Shown here in pieces: positions 1-11,492 of a stretch of DNA of 64,000 nt. Origin of the DNA: Schistosoma haematobium. Its lineage: Eukaryota > Platyhelminthes > Trematoda > Strigeidida > Schistosomatidae. The position numbers and the translations under genes are program-made. A model generated the notes under the pieces. It ran no database searches, was not told the DNA's origin, and saw only the letters and a program-made list of their open reading frames with translations. The stretch is taken from positions 31,082,616 to 31,146,615 of the forward strand of contig NC_067196.1 in NCBI RefSeq assembly GCF_000699445.3, read 5' to 3'. Each line of letters starts with the position of its first letter. The first letter of the stretch is position 1.

Positions 1-345
1 GCAAGACTAACTTAAGGACGATTTTCCTAGAGTTCTGGTGAGAAGGTGACGACCAGCGGAATTCAACCGTGTCTGGTGTAAGGCAGTTATTCACTGAAGA
101 TATTGGAAGGTAGTAGCAATATAACGTGGATTGGTGGAAGTTAAACATTAACACCGTTAGATGCTTACCTTATGTTTTAGACGTTAAGCGTTCGCGCGTG
201 AGACCGAAGGTTCTATGCCTGAGTCCCGCAGGCGGGATCGTGAATGTGCACTGTTGAGTAGTCTTGTACTAGAACGAAAAGGCCGTTTAGTGCTTCCAAG
301 TTTTAAATAATGGTCCAAAATTGATCTATTCGTGATTTCAATCAT
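1..345 (+). repeat. Family B tRNA-like/hammerhead SINE, degenerate copy cut by the window edge
   Basis: This follows the same order as the well preserved family B copies: a 5' body, a tRNA-like segment (about 170-235), a hammerhead segment (248-294) and a tail. The hammerhead core is changed (CTGTTGAGTA-like where intact copies have CTGCTGAGGA) and stem II is mispaired, so self-cleavage is not expected. The 5' end lies outside the window. Identification rests on alignment by eye to the copies at 14.7 and 29.5 kb. Confidence 0.8.
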
Positions 346-1668
346 AAATATTTCCATTTACGATGGAAATTTTTATTGAAGATATACATAGACGTATAGA
401 TATTAACACATGGCAAGTAGACACTTTCACAGAAGTAATATTTCAAACAAATATCTCAGAAACTAACAAAAATGAAAATATTCACTTTAATGGTCATATC
501 TATATTGTTATTTGTAGTGATATGTTCTGTTATAAATTAAATCTTATTTGAACGTCATGATTAATTTCTTTTTGGCAGTTTTTAGATAGACAATCATAAA
601 AGTGAGAAGAAATTATTTTAAAAAATTGTTGAGAAACATAAATGAAAAAAAAGTTTACCTGTCTCATTTAGCTCATACAATGCGAGTAAAACTAAATCAC
701 ATGGAAAATCCATTAATTTAATTTCATACAACAATCTCTAATAATTTGATTAAGGTAAGAATAACAAATAAATCAGCATAAAATAAGTTCATTTATTTCA
801 TGGTTTCACTTCAGTTGCTTACAATCTATAAACAATAGTAGTAATTATTTAAAACGAATCAAAATGAATTAGACAAAGATTGATAAAATGACAGTAGTGA
901 ATATGAAAGAATTGTAAATGTTATATTACTTAATGTGAACATACTAATTTAATGGAAACAACTTTTCAGTAACTGTAAACCATTGTCAAAAGTTATGTAA
1001 TAACAGCTTGTAAATTGAATTGATTAACAGAGCAAAAAGTTGAGCACAACACACACACAAAAAATACAATGTAACAACGGAGAAAGAGTACGTACAATTG
1101 GGGACATAAAATTAGACACTATGCAAATTAACAATAAAAAAATTGACGTCACTTGTTCAGAGTAAAATATATTCGTTTGACTGAACCTTTAATAGTGATG
1201 TTCTTAAGAAAAAGTCATAAATTTAGAAATTGTTTTAGAATTCATCATTTGTAAGGATTCTGAAATGTTATTATTATGTCCATAATCAAATACTGTTGAA
1301 AACAATTTGATCTCTTAGTTTCAACTTTTGTGGAATGATCTCTGAATTACGAACAAAATATCTCATTGTTCTCTCACTGTAAGTAGTTCGACAAGTACAT
1401 GTAAACATGTAAATACAATTGGGAATGAAATGAAATGGAAATTTGTCCACTTTTGTCACAATTTATTATTTATCAGTTTTAACTGAATAATTGAAAAAAG
1501 CACCTACAAATAAGCTAAGCAATTCGATTGTAAATCATGTACTGTGAAATCTAAATTTCTGGATGATATTATAGCAAATGGTAAAAACTAACTGTGAATA
1601 CTAACCAAGTATTTTTTCTAGAAATTTTCTAAAGTTTATTAATTATTTAATTTTTGATATCAGTCATG
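346..1668. other. AT-rich interval with no supported feature
   Basis: The sequence is AT-rich and low in complexity. The only sizeable open frame (363-551) has an A/T-driven composition and no recognisable domain. No repeat shared with the rest of the window was seen. Confidence 0.6.
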
Positions 1669-1671
1669 TTA

Positions 1672-1815
1672 GGAAGAGTAAAGAACTCCTCCTGAAGCCT
1701 CCCCTGGGACTACTGTCGGTCCCAAGCTCGGATAAAGGAGGAAGGTTAGGCATTGGGTTAGCAACTCCATCTTGTAGAAAATTAACTCGCTAAAAAACGC
1801 TAACCAAAAAAAAGT
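1672..1815 (+). repeat. Family F fragment (GC-richer dispersed repeat)
   Basis: This is a GC-richer island. It shares GGTCCCAAGCTCGGATAAAG-type sequence and the end motif CGCTAAAAAACGC with fragments at 17.0 kb (same strand) and 44.1 kb (reverse complement). It is probably a piece of a retroelement, but no reading frame proves this. Confidence 0.5.
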
Positions 1816-4021
1816 AAAGTAAGAAAGGAAAACGAGTTTCGGTATTTTATACAATTAGAAATACAACGAAAGTATAAAGTTTTTGATATAAAATTAATGA
1901 TATTAGAAACTTTGTTGTCGAATAAGATTTTCATTTATACTAAAACCTAATAAAATTACAAGAGATATTTTAAAGATTAATGATAAAATTAAATCGATTT
2001 CAATGTATTTTGCTCTTAAATTTTTAAGTGATTTTGCATAGAAACAGAGTAAACATTATAATATCAACGCTAAGTGATACTAATCTATGGCCTTACTGGA
2101 TTTAGGCACATTAATTTAAGGTTGATTGGGTTATTGAATCTAAGTCTTAATTGACGTGATATTTAGCTTTTGGTGAAATAGTGATTATCTCAAAAAATCA
2201 ATGTTCATGACACTTAATTAAGCGAATTGACCAATCATAATTGAGTTGTTTATTTGAAAATATTAATTTAGTCACAATCTGATAGCAGTTAGTGAACCAA
2301 CACAAATTATGGTGGGATGTACAACATTCATGCCATGGTTTGAATTTCTACAGTAATGCTCATTGACAAATGTCAGTCCATTAACAAAAAAACTACACTA
2401 TCGCTTATATTTAGGTACATATTCAATTGAAAGATTTGTGGTCAGTATTGAAACAAGGAACTAAAATACATACAGTCTGCATTATTCAATATGGAGCTAA
2501 TGTACAATTAAAAAATATATATTACTGATATATTTCATTTAATTATTATTATTTCTTCTGAAACCTACGATTAAAGAAAAGAAGATTAACCATCATTAAT
2601 TAGATTTTCTGTGTATTTATTATTTTGTCGCGTTTTTTATACTGTGTGACTAGTTTATTCCACAATATACTTACGTATATTCAACTACATAAGTATCTAT
2701 CTACACATGTTTATATATATATGTAAGATATACAGGAAGAATATTATTAATTTTGAAGTAATCATGAAATATGTATTACTTATAAAATGTCTCTAGTTTA
2801 CATATGTCTAGTCGATATAAAAAATTTACAAAAGTGTTTAATTCTGTATAAAATAATCATTCATATCACGTAAGTCAGGAAGTAGATTTGAGTTGTTGGA
2901 AGGTGTTTTTGTCTTTCTCACTGATGACGAGATGATAAACATTTTCATCTTGTATATCAGATTAAAATTAATTGGAACATAAATATAGTGTTATTATAAT
3001 TTATAATATAGGCTTTTTGTATTAACAGGGTGTTTTATTTTGTTTTATGGTCTTCCCTTACCTACACCAAAACTATCATTTCACTCGTGCATTTTCATTC
3101 ACTTAATTCTCCCGACTTATGTAAACCTTTTAAATCCTGTTCAACTATTACGTAACCCATTTTACCAATTTTTAGTTCCAGTAATTTTATTATATTCTTC
3201 ACGAATTCTAAAATTATCACACAATCTATCTTATTTGGCTCCGGGACTCAATTAATGCATCACCCACCACCTATATATATAAAGTTATTATCGATAGCCT
3301 TCGTGATTCTAATTTTTCTCGTTCATCTAAGTCAATTCGTTCACATTAGATCATAACTCAATCTTACCTTTTAATACATATTTGGTTGTACACAACTGAT
3401 GGAAAACCATGAAATACAATGAATTCATATTATTCTGTATCAATGTTTGTTCTGGCTTTATTCACATTCATTAAAAGGAACCAATTACATCAAATTTTTA
3501 AGACCTACCATAATTTCGAACTCAGTAGTGATAATGTTATTAGATGTTGATATATGTACGGCGATTAAAGCTTAAAACGTATGATAATATTGATTAATTA
3601 TATCTTTTTTTAAAAATGGATATAATTGGTGCGAATATAACAGAACATACTTTTTCATGCTTTATGATACACAAGTATTTAACTATATCGCTGAAACTTT
3701 TAAGGAAATTTGTCTAGACAAATGTGTTTTATAGGCAAAATAATTAAAATAACTGCTATATCAATCTGAAATTTAATATTTGTAATATCATGTCTCCAAA
3801 AGTGGTATTTTTGAATTTTACCATTAATTAAGCACAGATTTTCTACTATAAAGTAAGTAAATACACTTTTTAAAAAAAAAACATAATACATTGTAATTTT
3901 TTATGTTTTCGGGTTTTGCTTATTGTTTATCATTTATCACTATTTCATTATAGCATATACACGAACTACTATGTGCATTTAGTGTGACCAATTTATAGAC
4001 TGAGGTTACTAAGCTAGATAA
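1816..4021. other. AT-rich interval with no supported feature
   Basis: This interval holds short AT runs (for example near 2710) and no recognisable genes. The open frame at 3040-3255 has no domain, and its hydrophobic look follows from T-rich codons. Confidence 0.55.
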
Positions 4022-4032
4022 AATAAACCTAT

Positions 4033-4225
4033 TAGGTGGTGGTTGGAAGTAGTAAACAGGAAACCCTGGACCCGGGTTTCGTGCTACTTGGCACTCGTCA
4101 GCAAGAAGTACATGTAATCTTGAGTGACCACATTGCAAATTGGTCGATAGCATTTGATCTGCACTAAGAAGGACTTGGCACACATGACATTGATCACCAC
4201 CTAGTGATCAATCAATTCTGATGAC
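4033..4225 (-). repeat. Family C hammerhead SINE, internally deleted copy
   Basis: This 193-bp insert is flanked by an exact 11-bp direct repeat, AATAAACCTAT (4022-4032 and 4226-4236), the signature of target-primed retrotransposition. On the minus strand it begins with a hairpin (TTGATCAC / GTGATCAA) and ends with the hammerhead and a short tail. Compared with the copy at 57.6 kb it lacks roughly 115 bp that include the tRNA-like head. The two sides meet at a shared GGTCACT, which suggests deletion by microhomology. Confidence 0.8.
4064..4106 (-). ncRNA. Hammerhead ribozyme, type I, family C
   Basis: On the minus strand the core CTGACGA is followed by stem II GTGC-CAAGTA-GCAC, then GAAA, then the palindromic stem III ACCCGGGT. 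The cleavage site is GTC^C, between plus positions 4069 and 4068. Stem I pairs TCTTG with CAGGG, including wobbles. All invariant core positions known for hammerheads are present, so cleavage activity is plausible, perhaps as a dimer because stem III has no loop. Confidence 0.75.
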
Positions 4226-4236
4226 AATAAACCTAT

Positions 4237-4789
4237 CCTTTTCCAAAAAAATTAACTATTTGTGGCCATAAATTTGAGTTCATATTGTTTTCTTTCGTAG
4301 GTCTTGAAAAATTCAAAATCATCATATGCATTTGTTTGATTTCCATATTATTTATGAAGAGTATGTTCAGAAAACTTTATTAATTCAGTTCATTCAATCC
4401 CTACATCTCTGACTGGTATTTTTCATTTGCTTGAAAAGAGCTGTTTTATTTATTGAGTCACTTTTCAAAAATAAGTTAGATTATCTTTTCGAGAATCTTT
4501 TCCCTATGAGTTCAGATGTTTTTTTGAAACTGAGCTTGAGCGTTCATTGAACAAAGTTTTGAGTGCAATAAAACCGTTAGGAAATTTAGTGAGATGTAAA
4601 AGAATTAAAATTCTTAATCCTAAACAACTAAAAGCAGTTTCTTTACACAGTAAACTCAATAGAAATTAAATGAAATGATATATATTTCAAAAAGAATTCA
4701 TTTTGGTGGTTAAATATAAACAAGTTTCATGATATAATAGGACAAATAAAAAATATAAAACTAAGTAGATTTAATTAAGGAATGAATTA
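4237..4789. other. AT-rich interval with no supported feature
   Basis: No coding, repeat or structured feature was recognised here. Confidence 0.5.
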
Positions 4790-4793
4790 CAAG

Positions 4794-5060
4794 TGTAGTG
4801 AAAGAGAACACAGGTTAGGACAACCGAATTATATTTAGCACAAAATTACAGTTACTGGGTAAAATAGAAAAACCATACTATAATACTTAATTTGTAAAAT
4901 GTTCAATAATTGTCTCGGACTTCGTTGTTCTTGTATTTCCATACTAAGTGCTTTCTATTACCACTTCCTTTCTTGATCTTACCCATCTTCTGCTGCCAGA
5001 CATTACATTCCTGGCTTGCGTCATATACTACTTATATCAATATATGTAGCATGCACCACA
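4794..5060 (+). mobile_element. Solo LTR (family D)
   Basis: This 267-bp repeat starts TGTAGTG and ends CACCACA. It is nearly identical to 23762-24030 and similar to 16260-16534. It is flanked by CAAG on both sides (4790-4793 and 5061-5064), a 4-bp target duplication. TG...CA ends plus a short duplication and no internal coding region indicate a solo LTR left by recombination between two LTRs. The retrotransposon family could not be named. Confidence 0.75.
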
Positions 5061-5064
5061 CAAG

Positions 5065-5770
5065 CATTGGTTTTTTTCGCATAAGTGACCAAGCTATCAA
5101 GTTTTATTTCACTTTGTTATTACTAAGTTGAACTCCAAAGTTATAACTGAAACAATCACTATTATTGACTGCATAATAAGTCGGTAATAATGATAAATTA
5201 ATTAACCAATAGATGATGCTTAGTTACTATTTAGAATAGGGTTATATTGGGCAGTGTTTATTAGTTAACTCGTGTAACATATTGCAAAAAATAACATAAA
5301 ATGATCAATTTTTGCAAGTACTATGTGCTTACATTAACAATTCTAATAGTTATTATCTGATAGATCTTGTAATGTAACGAATTACGTTTAGTTTGCCGTC
5401 GCCTATTGACTTACTGAGGTATATTTGATTAGTAGAGTATTATATATATATTTGTTTGAAGATAGTTTATACCACTGGCTGATGGAAGGTGAAGTAATTA
5501 TTTTCTTTCATTTAAATAATAAATGTGGATGTAACATTCCATATTTATCTGGTTTACTACAAGCTACTAATTACTTTACTACATGTGTATTTGTTGATGA
5601 ATGCTGAGAAAGTTTATATAAAAAAGTGAGGTGTTATATTTTAATAAAATAATTTTGTAAGTAGATCACCAAGCGGCAAGTAAAACAGTAATTGCTCTAG
5701 AAAACATTTACTGAATCTCAGTGTGCGGTTGCGGAGATTGTTGAATTTCATTGTAATCTTGTACTGATTT
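5065..5770. other. AT-rich interval with no supported feature
   Basis: An open frame at 5425-5607 has no recognisable domain. Nothing else was seen. Confidence 0.5.
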
Positions 5771-5773
5771 AAC

Positions 5774-6008
5774 TTAGACCACTAGTGAAAATCTGAAAGC
5801 ACTGGACGGCCGTTCCTTTCTACTGTTTGACTCCTCAATAGTGTACATTTACGACTCCGTACGCGAGACCAAAGTTCCTGGGTTCGATTCTCGAGTGTGG
5901 TGTCGTGGATTTCCACTGCTTAAGAGTCATATACTAGACGAAACGGGAGTCCAGTGCTTCCAGGTTTTCAATGGTGGTCTAAATTAAATCAACTCATGAT
6001 TTTAATGA
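5774..6008 (+). repeat. Family B composite: inverted tail/hammerhead joined to plus-strand 3' part
   Basis: From about 5774 to 5855 the sequence is the minus-strand tail and hammerhead of family B. From about 5858 to 6008 it is the plus-strand tRNA-like 3' part (B-box-like GGGTTCGATTC), hammerhead and tail. Both hammerheads are mutated: the plus core reads CTTAAGA and stem II is disrupted. The inverted junction matches the arrangement of the younger copies at 14.3 and 29.3 kb. Confidence 0.7.
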
Positions 6009-6009
6009 A

Positions 6010-7290
6010 GTTATCTGATTTTCTAAATGATCGCTATAACAAACGTGTAAATAATAGTAATGTCGACTTCATTTCATGTTAAAAAACCACGTTAATTATA
6101 TATGGTATGATAATAAGTATATTTCTGTGATATAAATGAATACAAATAAATATTTGATATAAGTAAACACATTTAGTCATATTCTAAACATATAGCGTAT
6201 TTATTTTGCGTTGGTGGTTTGCGAAGATGTGTTGACACTATTGACAGAATAACCATTGAAAACCAGTTATCATTGAACAGCTATTTCATCTGTGTTTGAG
6301 AGTCCTCAAAGTTGTGCGACCACAACCTCACCTATGTTCAAATCAAATGATTTCAGGCCAGATTATGCTCAAAGTATTTTTATATAGTGAATTAGGAATT
6401 CCATGGAACATATTTCTCTTGCTGATTTCAACCCACAGTGAAAAGCACATACATATTATAGATAACTAAATTTTGATCTTTTGGTGAAGTTTGAAAATAG
6501 TTTTTTAACTAAACTTAAAGTTCGAACACACTAAATAACAATGATTGAGAACATAGTTTGATATGTTATGGCACTTTTTCACAATAATATTGTTGCTAAA
6601 GCATTGGGTTATACTATATTAGTTTATCCTACTTTCTATATCGTCACTGTCTAACATTCTTATTGGTAAGTTTTTCTTAAATTCAGCTTGTAGTTGAACA
6701 CATAATTATTCATAGATAAGCAATCTAAAGCACCTAGGAATTTTAACTACTTTTTTAACCTACAAATTCATAATAATTGTCAAAACCGTATTAATACTAA
6801 AATTGTTCGTTTTTTAATCTTGATAAGTAGATTCATTTCATTGAACCTAGCCTCTTTTGAATAAAAACATGTAAAACTGTTCTATTAAATGCAATTAATA
6901 TAAAGAACAAATGTATTGTAGTATGAAACGATAACATATTTGAATAATAGTATTATCAGTGTTGTTTTAATACATTAAAAGTGCTTAAATAGAAATGGCG
7001 GTTATACTGAATACATTCTATGATACAAAATCACTTATATTTCATCTTAAATAAATTCGAATTCTACTTTTCAGAAAATTTAGTCTTCAAGATACAAGAT
7101 ACAAACTGAAAGTAATATGCAACGAAAATTGTCTAGAAATCCACACTCTTGATTGATATTATTTTTAAACTTTTCTTTTGTGTGTGTGTGCGGACCATTC
7201 TCATTACCAATTTAAATTAACTGTTATTCTGTAATATTATAAGTTACTTTTTGGCCCACCAGGGTACTTGGTAACTGTGTGGTTGCGCCA
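6010..7290. other. AT-rich interval with no supported feature
   Basis: A slightly less AT-rich stretch near 6280-6360 was not matched to anything. A short GT run lies near 7180. Confidence 0.5.
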
Positions 7291-7293
7291 CAG

Positions 7294-7490
7294 GAGTAAG
7301 CTGTACTATTCAGATTGTAGCGTTAAAGCCCATATGGTGTCTGGTTCTCTTGTGAAGTGGTATTGAGCTGTACTGTTCGAGTCAAGCCTGGACAGTGTCT
7401 GGCTCTCCTGTTAAACAAGATTGAGCTGTACTGCTTGGGTTGTAACATGAAAGTCTGGATGGTGTCCAGTTCCCCTGAAAACAAATGTAA
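7294..7490 (+). repeat. Short tandem repeat array, about 58-67 bp units
   Basis: Three degenerate head-to-tail units are visible. Each opens with GCTGTACT (7300, 7367, 7425) and continues to a TGGTGTCTGGTTCTCTTGT-like block. Unit length is about 67 then 58 bp. The array is GC-richer than its surroundings. No function is apparent. Confidence 0.65.
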
Positions 7491-7598
7491 AATTACCCTG
7501 GCTCACAAGCGTATATTATATATTATTATATATATAACCTACTTTCAGTTTGTGATATAAAATTTCATTGACTATGAATGTGTTAACTATGAATTAGT

Positions 7599-7865
7599 TT
7601 ATAAGCAATAATGGACAGGGGATATCAGTGGAATCCAAGGCGCTAGTTCTAGTGTGAACATCAACCGTTGGTTGCAGGTACATCCAGCTAATAAATTTCA
7701 AATAAGACGAAACGCGTGCCCTGGATTCCACTGCTAGCCACTATCCAACATTGTTTATAAAGCTTGCGGCTTAAGGCAATATCAAGGCAATCCGCACAGG
7801 ATGCACATATACCTAACACAACAATGGGAAGATACAAGCAAACAACATCATGTTAATATGAATTG
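7599..7865 (+). repeat. Family A (Sm-alpha-like) SINE with inverted 5' tail segment
   Basis: The body from about 7650 contains GTGAACATCAACCGTTG, a degenerate hammerhead (7682-7727) and the characteristic tail GCTTGCGGCTTAAGGCAATA. The first ~45 bp (7599-7645) are a reverse-complement copy of the family's own post-ribozyme segment. The core reads CTAATAA instead of CTGATGA and stem II is broken, so the ribozyme should be dead. Confidence 0.75.
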
Positions 7866-9600
7866 ATTTGATTATAAAGAATTGGAATATCTCATTAATC
7901 CATATTCTGATTTATTTATGTTATTTTTTACAAATACGTAAAAAGTTTAAAGTCTATACCGTCCTTTTTCGGTTCCAAAGGGCTGATAGAAATACATTAC
8001 TATTATGAACATTTTCTTAAGGGATTAGTATGTGTGTTATAAAAGTGTAAAACATTTTTTGTCTACATGTTTGGAAATAATTTTCTTTGCTTCAGTCTCA
8101 AGGGGGAATGCTTACTTTTACAGGATGTAACTTTTTTTAATAGAAAAAATGGCATTTCATGCATTATGAATCTTCTCATAATGTTTATTCATTTGAAATA
8201 ATGATGCTTTACTTAAGTAAATGTCAGACCACATTTTAAAAGTGATTTAATTATGTCGAAAAATATTTTACGATAACTGTTTGATGAATTTTTCTAACTA
8301 CGCTAATAGAGATGTATTAGTGAACTGATAGATTTGTTTAATTGACACGATTTCCACGATCCAGTGTCAATATTCAGTTTTTGAAAGAGCTAGTTTTATT
8401 TATTGTGGTGACAGTTATGTGATTTTCCTTATACAAAGTTAAAAGTACAAGAATGTGATATTAGTTACTAAACAGATTTTTTTTATCAAGTAGCAACTCA
8501 AGTAACTTCATATTCTTTTAAATAGATATAATTTGGGATATCTATACACTATCAATTCTTTTTACTAGATAAAGACATTGCTTAATACTATTTTCAAACG
8601 AAAGGCAAAACAGTCTCTAGTTGACTAAAAATGATTGTCTGTTATCAAATGAGTTATACTCACATTTATTTTGTCTGTAAGATGGCAGTACTACGTTCAC
8701 ATAGTAAATGGTATCAACATGCAAATATCTACTTGTTTGTTTTGTGTTTCAAGCGGCAACTAATACGAATTAAAGCCTATTTTTTACTAATCTTATCTAC
8801 AAATAGATTCAATGTAAATACATAAAAATAATTTGATTTTATTTCTAATGTTTTTTTTATTTTGAAAGTGTAGTAAAAGTCATTGGAACTGTTCGCTTCT
8901 TATTGTTACTAAATACATCGTCGGTTACTTTATTGAAATTATTTCGTACCTATAAGGTAACTGATAATCATACATTTATGAGACTAATGTCATCTTTACA
9001 TTTCTTTAAATTCATAAAAAAAACTAGGAAAAAGTGACATAGCCTCGGCTTAAGATAAATGCATTCTTTGGATGTATATTTTGAGCGGTTCGATACAAGT
9101 GACAAATTATTTGAATACGCGGCAATTCTATGGATGTAAAATTTCAAAATTTAATTTAATCTAAAGCCTTTCACGGTAGTGACGTACTTCAAGTCGTAAC
9201 ATTTTTTAGCTAGTCAGAAAACAGGAAATATTGATGAAGTTTGTATAACAAAACAGGATGATAATTTGAAACACTATCCACCTCTCATTTAAAAATACAT
9301 ATTTTTCAAGGTTATTTATCGGATCATATATTTGAGATTTTAGTTAGGTTTGTCACAGTAACTAATCCATGTGAAACCTAGGAAAAACGTGGTCTTTTAA
9401 AGTTGCAACACTACTTCACGATTGCAAGGACTTTTGTTAAAGAAGCAAAATATGAAGTCAGTGGATACTTACTTCGTAATTATTATCAATACCAGCGCAA
9501 GTGATTAGATTGCATGCATTGGTCAGACCATGGGATCTTTCCTGGATGAAGATGTTCCATGATAATATGAATTAGGATTGAAGGCTTTCGTGTCATATAA
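7866..9600. other. AT-rich interval with no supported feature
   Basis: No coding or repeat signature was recognised. The open frame at 8631-8825 lacks any domain. Confidence 0.5.
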
Positions 9601-9611
9601 TTTTCAAAATA

Positions 9612-9720
9612 ATCGTGGATACGCACTGCTGAGGAGTCCCACAATAGGACGAAACGGCCGTTCAGTGCTTCCAGGTTTTCCATGGTCGTCTAGCTTCAAT
9701 TGACTTATGATCTCAACTGT
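9612..9720 (+). repeat. Family B 3' fragment
   Basis: This 5'-truncated copy keeps only the last bases before the hammerhead, the hammerhead itself and the tail (TTCCAGGTTTTCCATGGTCG). 5' truncation is typical of target-primed reverse transcription. Confidence 0.85.
9623..9668 (+). ncRNA. Hammerhead ribozyme, type I, family B (core intact)
   Basis: Stem I pairs GCACTG with CAGTGC. The core is CTGAGGA, stem II is GTCC-CACAATA-GGAC, then GAAA, then the palindromic stem III ACGGCCGT. The cleavage triplet is GTT, with cleavage after 9662; GTT fits the NUH rule. Every paired region closes, so activity is likely in principle. Position 7 of the core is G here, and that position is variable in known hammerheads. 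Confidence 0.85.
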
Positions 9721-9721
9721 T

Positions 9722-10758
9722 GAAGATCTTCCTAAAGATTTGGATCTTAAAAGTCAGAAAATCTACCACAATAGGTTTATTCCTCCGTTATACTTCATTT
9801 TTAAACAATTTCAAAAAACAATATTTTTGAAGCACTTTAATGTTTTGTAAATATTATGTAATGAGGTTCCTTACAATCATATATGGATTCATCATATCAA
9901 CATTACTTCATTTGCATTATTAGAAGTTATTCACCTTAAATACGTTTCATAGATGGATCCATATCATACAATCTTATATATAATTAGCTTTGATGATATA
10001 TTACTGATTTTTACTTATAATTTATTTTATTAAATTTGATAATCAGCAATGAATTTTCAGTCAAATATATGTTTAAATGAAGTAAAGTAATTCACTTAGT
10101 TGAATAAATCAATTCTTGAAATAAAGTGAATACTATCATAAGACATTTAACATTCATTACATAAATCAAACAATAAAATCAATCCATTCAACATTGAAAC
10201 TTATACAGATGAACAAAATTTAAATTGATTTTATGTTTTTAAATTTTACCAAAAAGAAAAAATGCGGCGTAGAATAATTTTTAAATTTTAATTTGAAAAA
10301 AGCCCGCCTTTTTTTAAATTTTCAATTCTTCAAATATATTACTTAACATAAAGATATTTTATGATATAAAAAAAGAAAATAAATTTTACTGAAAACATAC
10401 ATCATTATTCATATATGGTTAAAGACATGTTATAATTTTATTATTTCATCTTTAGTTGGTATAAAGTAAATGAATAATAAAAACGATTTCTAGACCACAG
10501 TGTTAGAAAAACACCACATAGTTATTATATAAAATTTAATGATACATGATTGTATACATTCACGATTTCAGTAGTTTCGTAAAAAACAAAACAAAAAAGG
10601 AAAACTTTTCACAAATATTGTAATGAACAAAATTTATAGTGAAATAAAATTTCAATACCATATCTGTAAAATTTATACATTGAGAAATATCTTAGAACTT
10701 TGATATGAAGAAATAGGTCAATTTTGTTTTCCAAAATTTAGAACAAATGGTTATTGCC
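9722..10758. other. AT-rich interval with no supported feature
   Basis: A/T tracts dominate and no feature was recognised. Confidence 0.55.
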
Positions 10759-10760
10759 AA

Positions 10761-11261
10761 TTATATATTTATTTGAACACATAAATATTGTTACAAGAGG
10801 GCACCAAATATATATGCGCCACACCATATTTGTGTGTGTGGGCTGTGATAATGCCTAGGTGCCCAGACCGGGGCAGGTGGTTTTCTTAGGAGGCCACACC
10901 CCGAGCCTTTGACCTAAAGGTCTGATCCACAATGCAGTGGAGCATCGTGAGGAGATGTGGTCCCATGGTAGCCGGTGACCAAGAAATTTGTTCCCTCAGG
11001 ATACTGGAGCCCATGTGCACCATTGGTTTGGAATCAGGGTTTTTCAACTCCCTAGGTGGACTCTCCATGTCCACCAACCCGGTTGAATCGCCGGACATTC
11101 GCTTTTCGTCCTCTCATTTTTGTAAACAACACCCCGCCACGAGAAGGCAGTGTGTAGGACTTCCCTGGTAGAGGCTATATACGCGTGGCCATGTGAGAGC
11201 ATTTCGAGATGGAGGGAAGGCCCACCCCGCTCTCGGCCATACCAGGGCATTTGGGGGCTGT
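10761..11261 (-). mobile_element. 3' end of a non-LTR retrotransposon, 5'-truncated
   Basis: This GC-rich island (about 500 bp) sits abruptly in AT-rich DNA. Read on the minus strand it ends at an AAATAAATA-type tail near 10761-10775, as expected for a non-LTR 3' end. Its last ~60 bases (TGTGGCGCATATATATT, then ...TATTTATGTGTTCAAATAAAT) recur as the 67-bp insert at 42758-42824, which proves mobility. Two overlapping short frames (10886-11098 and 11044-11250, minus) have no recognised domain and the region may be 3' UTR. The clade is not certain. Confidence 0.7.
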
Positions 11262-11447
11262 AAATTATGTGAATGTATTATTATTTCCATTAGCTAAGGA
11301 TTCATACTTTTTGTGAGATTTTATTTTATTTATCAATGTATTCACAGATTTATAAGGGGAAGGGATATTGTTTTATATGTATGTGGAACAGTAATTAATC
11401 TTATTATACAAAATAATGGGGAAACCGAAAAAGATATATAATGGTGT

Positions 11448-11492
<45 letters not shown>

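Noticed and set aside
2910..2945. Hammerhead-like CTGATGA sequence near 2920
   Set aside because: No stem II, GAAA or pairing flanks follow; chance match in AT-rich DNA.
3040..3255. 71-codon open frame with a hydrophobic, membrane-like product
   Set aside because: The hydrophobic residues follow from T-rich DNA. There is no domain, no homologous copy and no gene context.
10886..11250. Open frames on both strands in the 10.8-11.3 kb island considered as genes
   Set aside because: The frames overlap on opposite strands, lack domains and lie in a retroelement 3' end.
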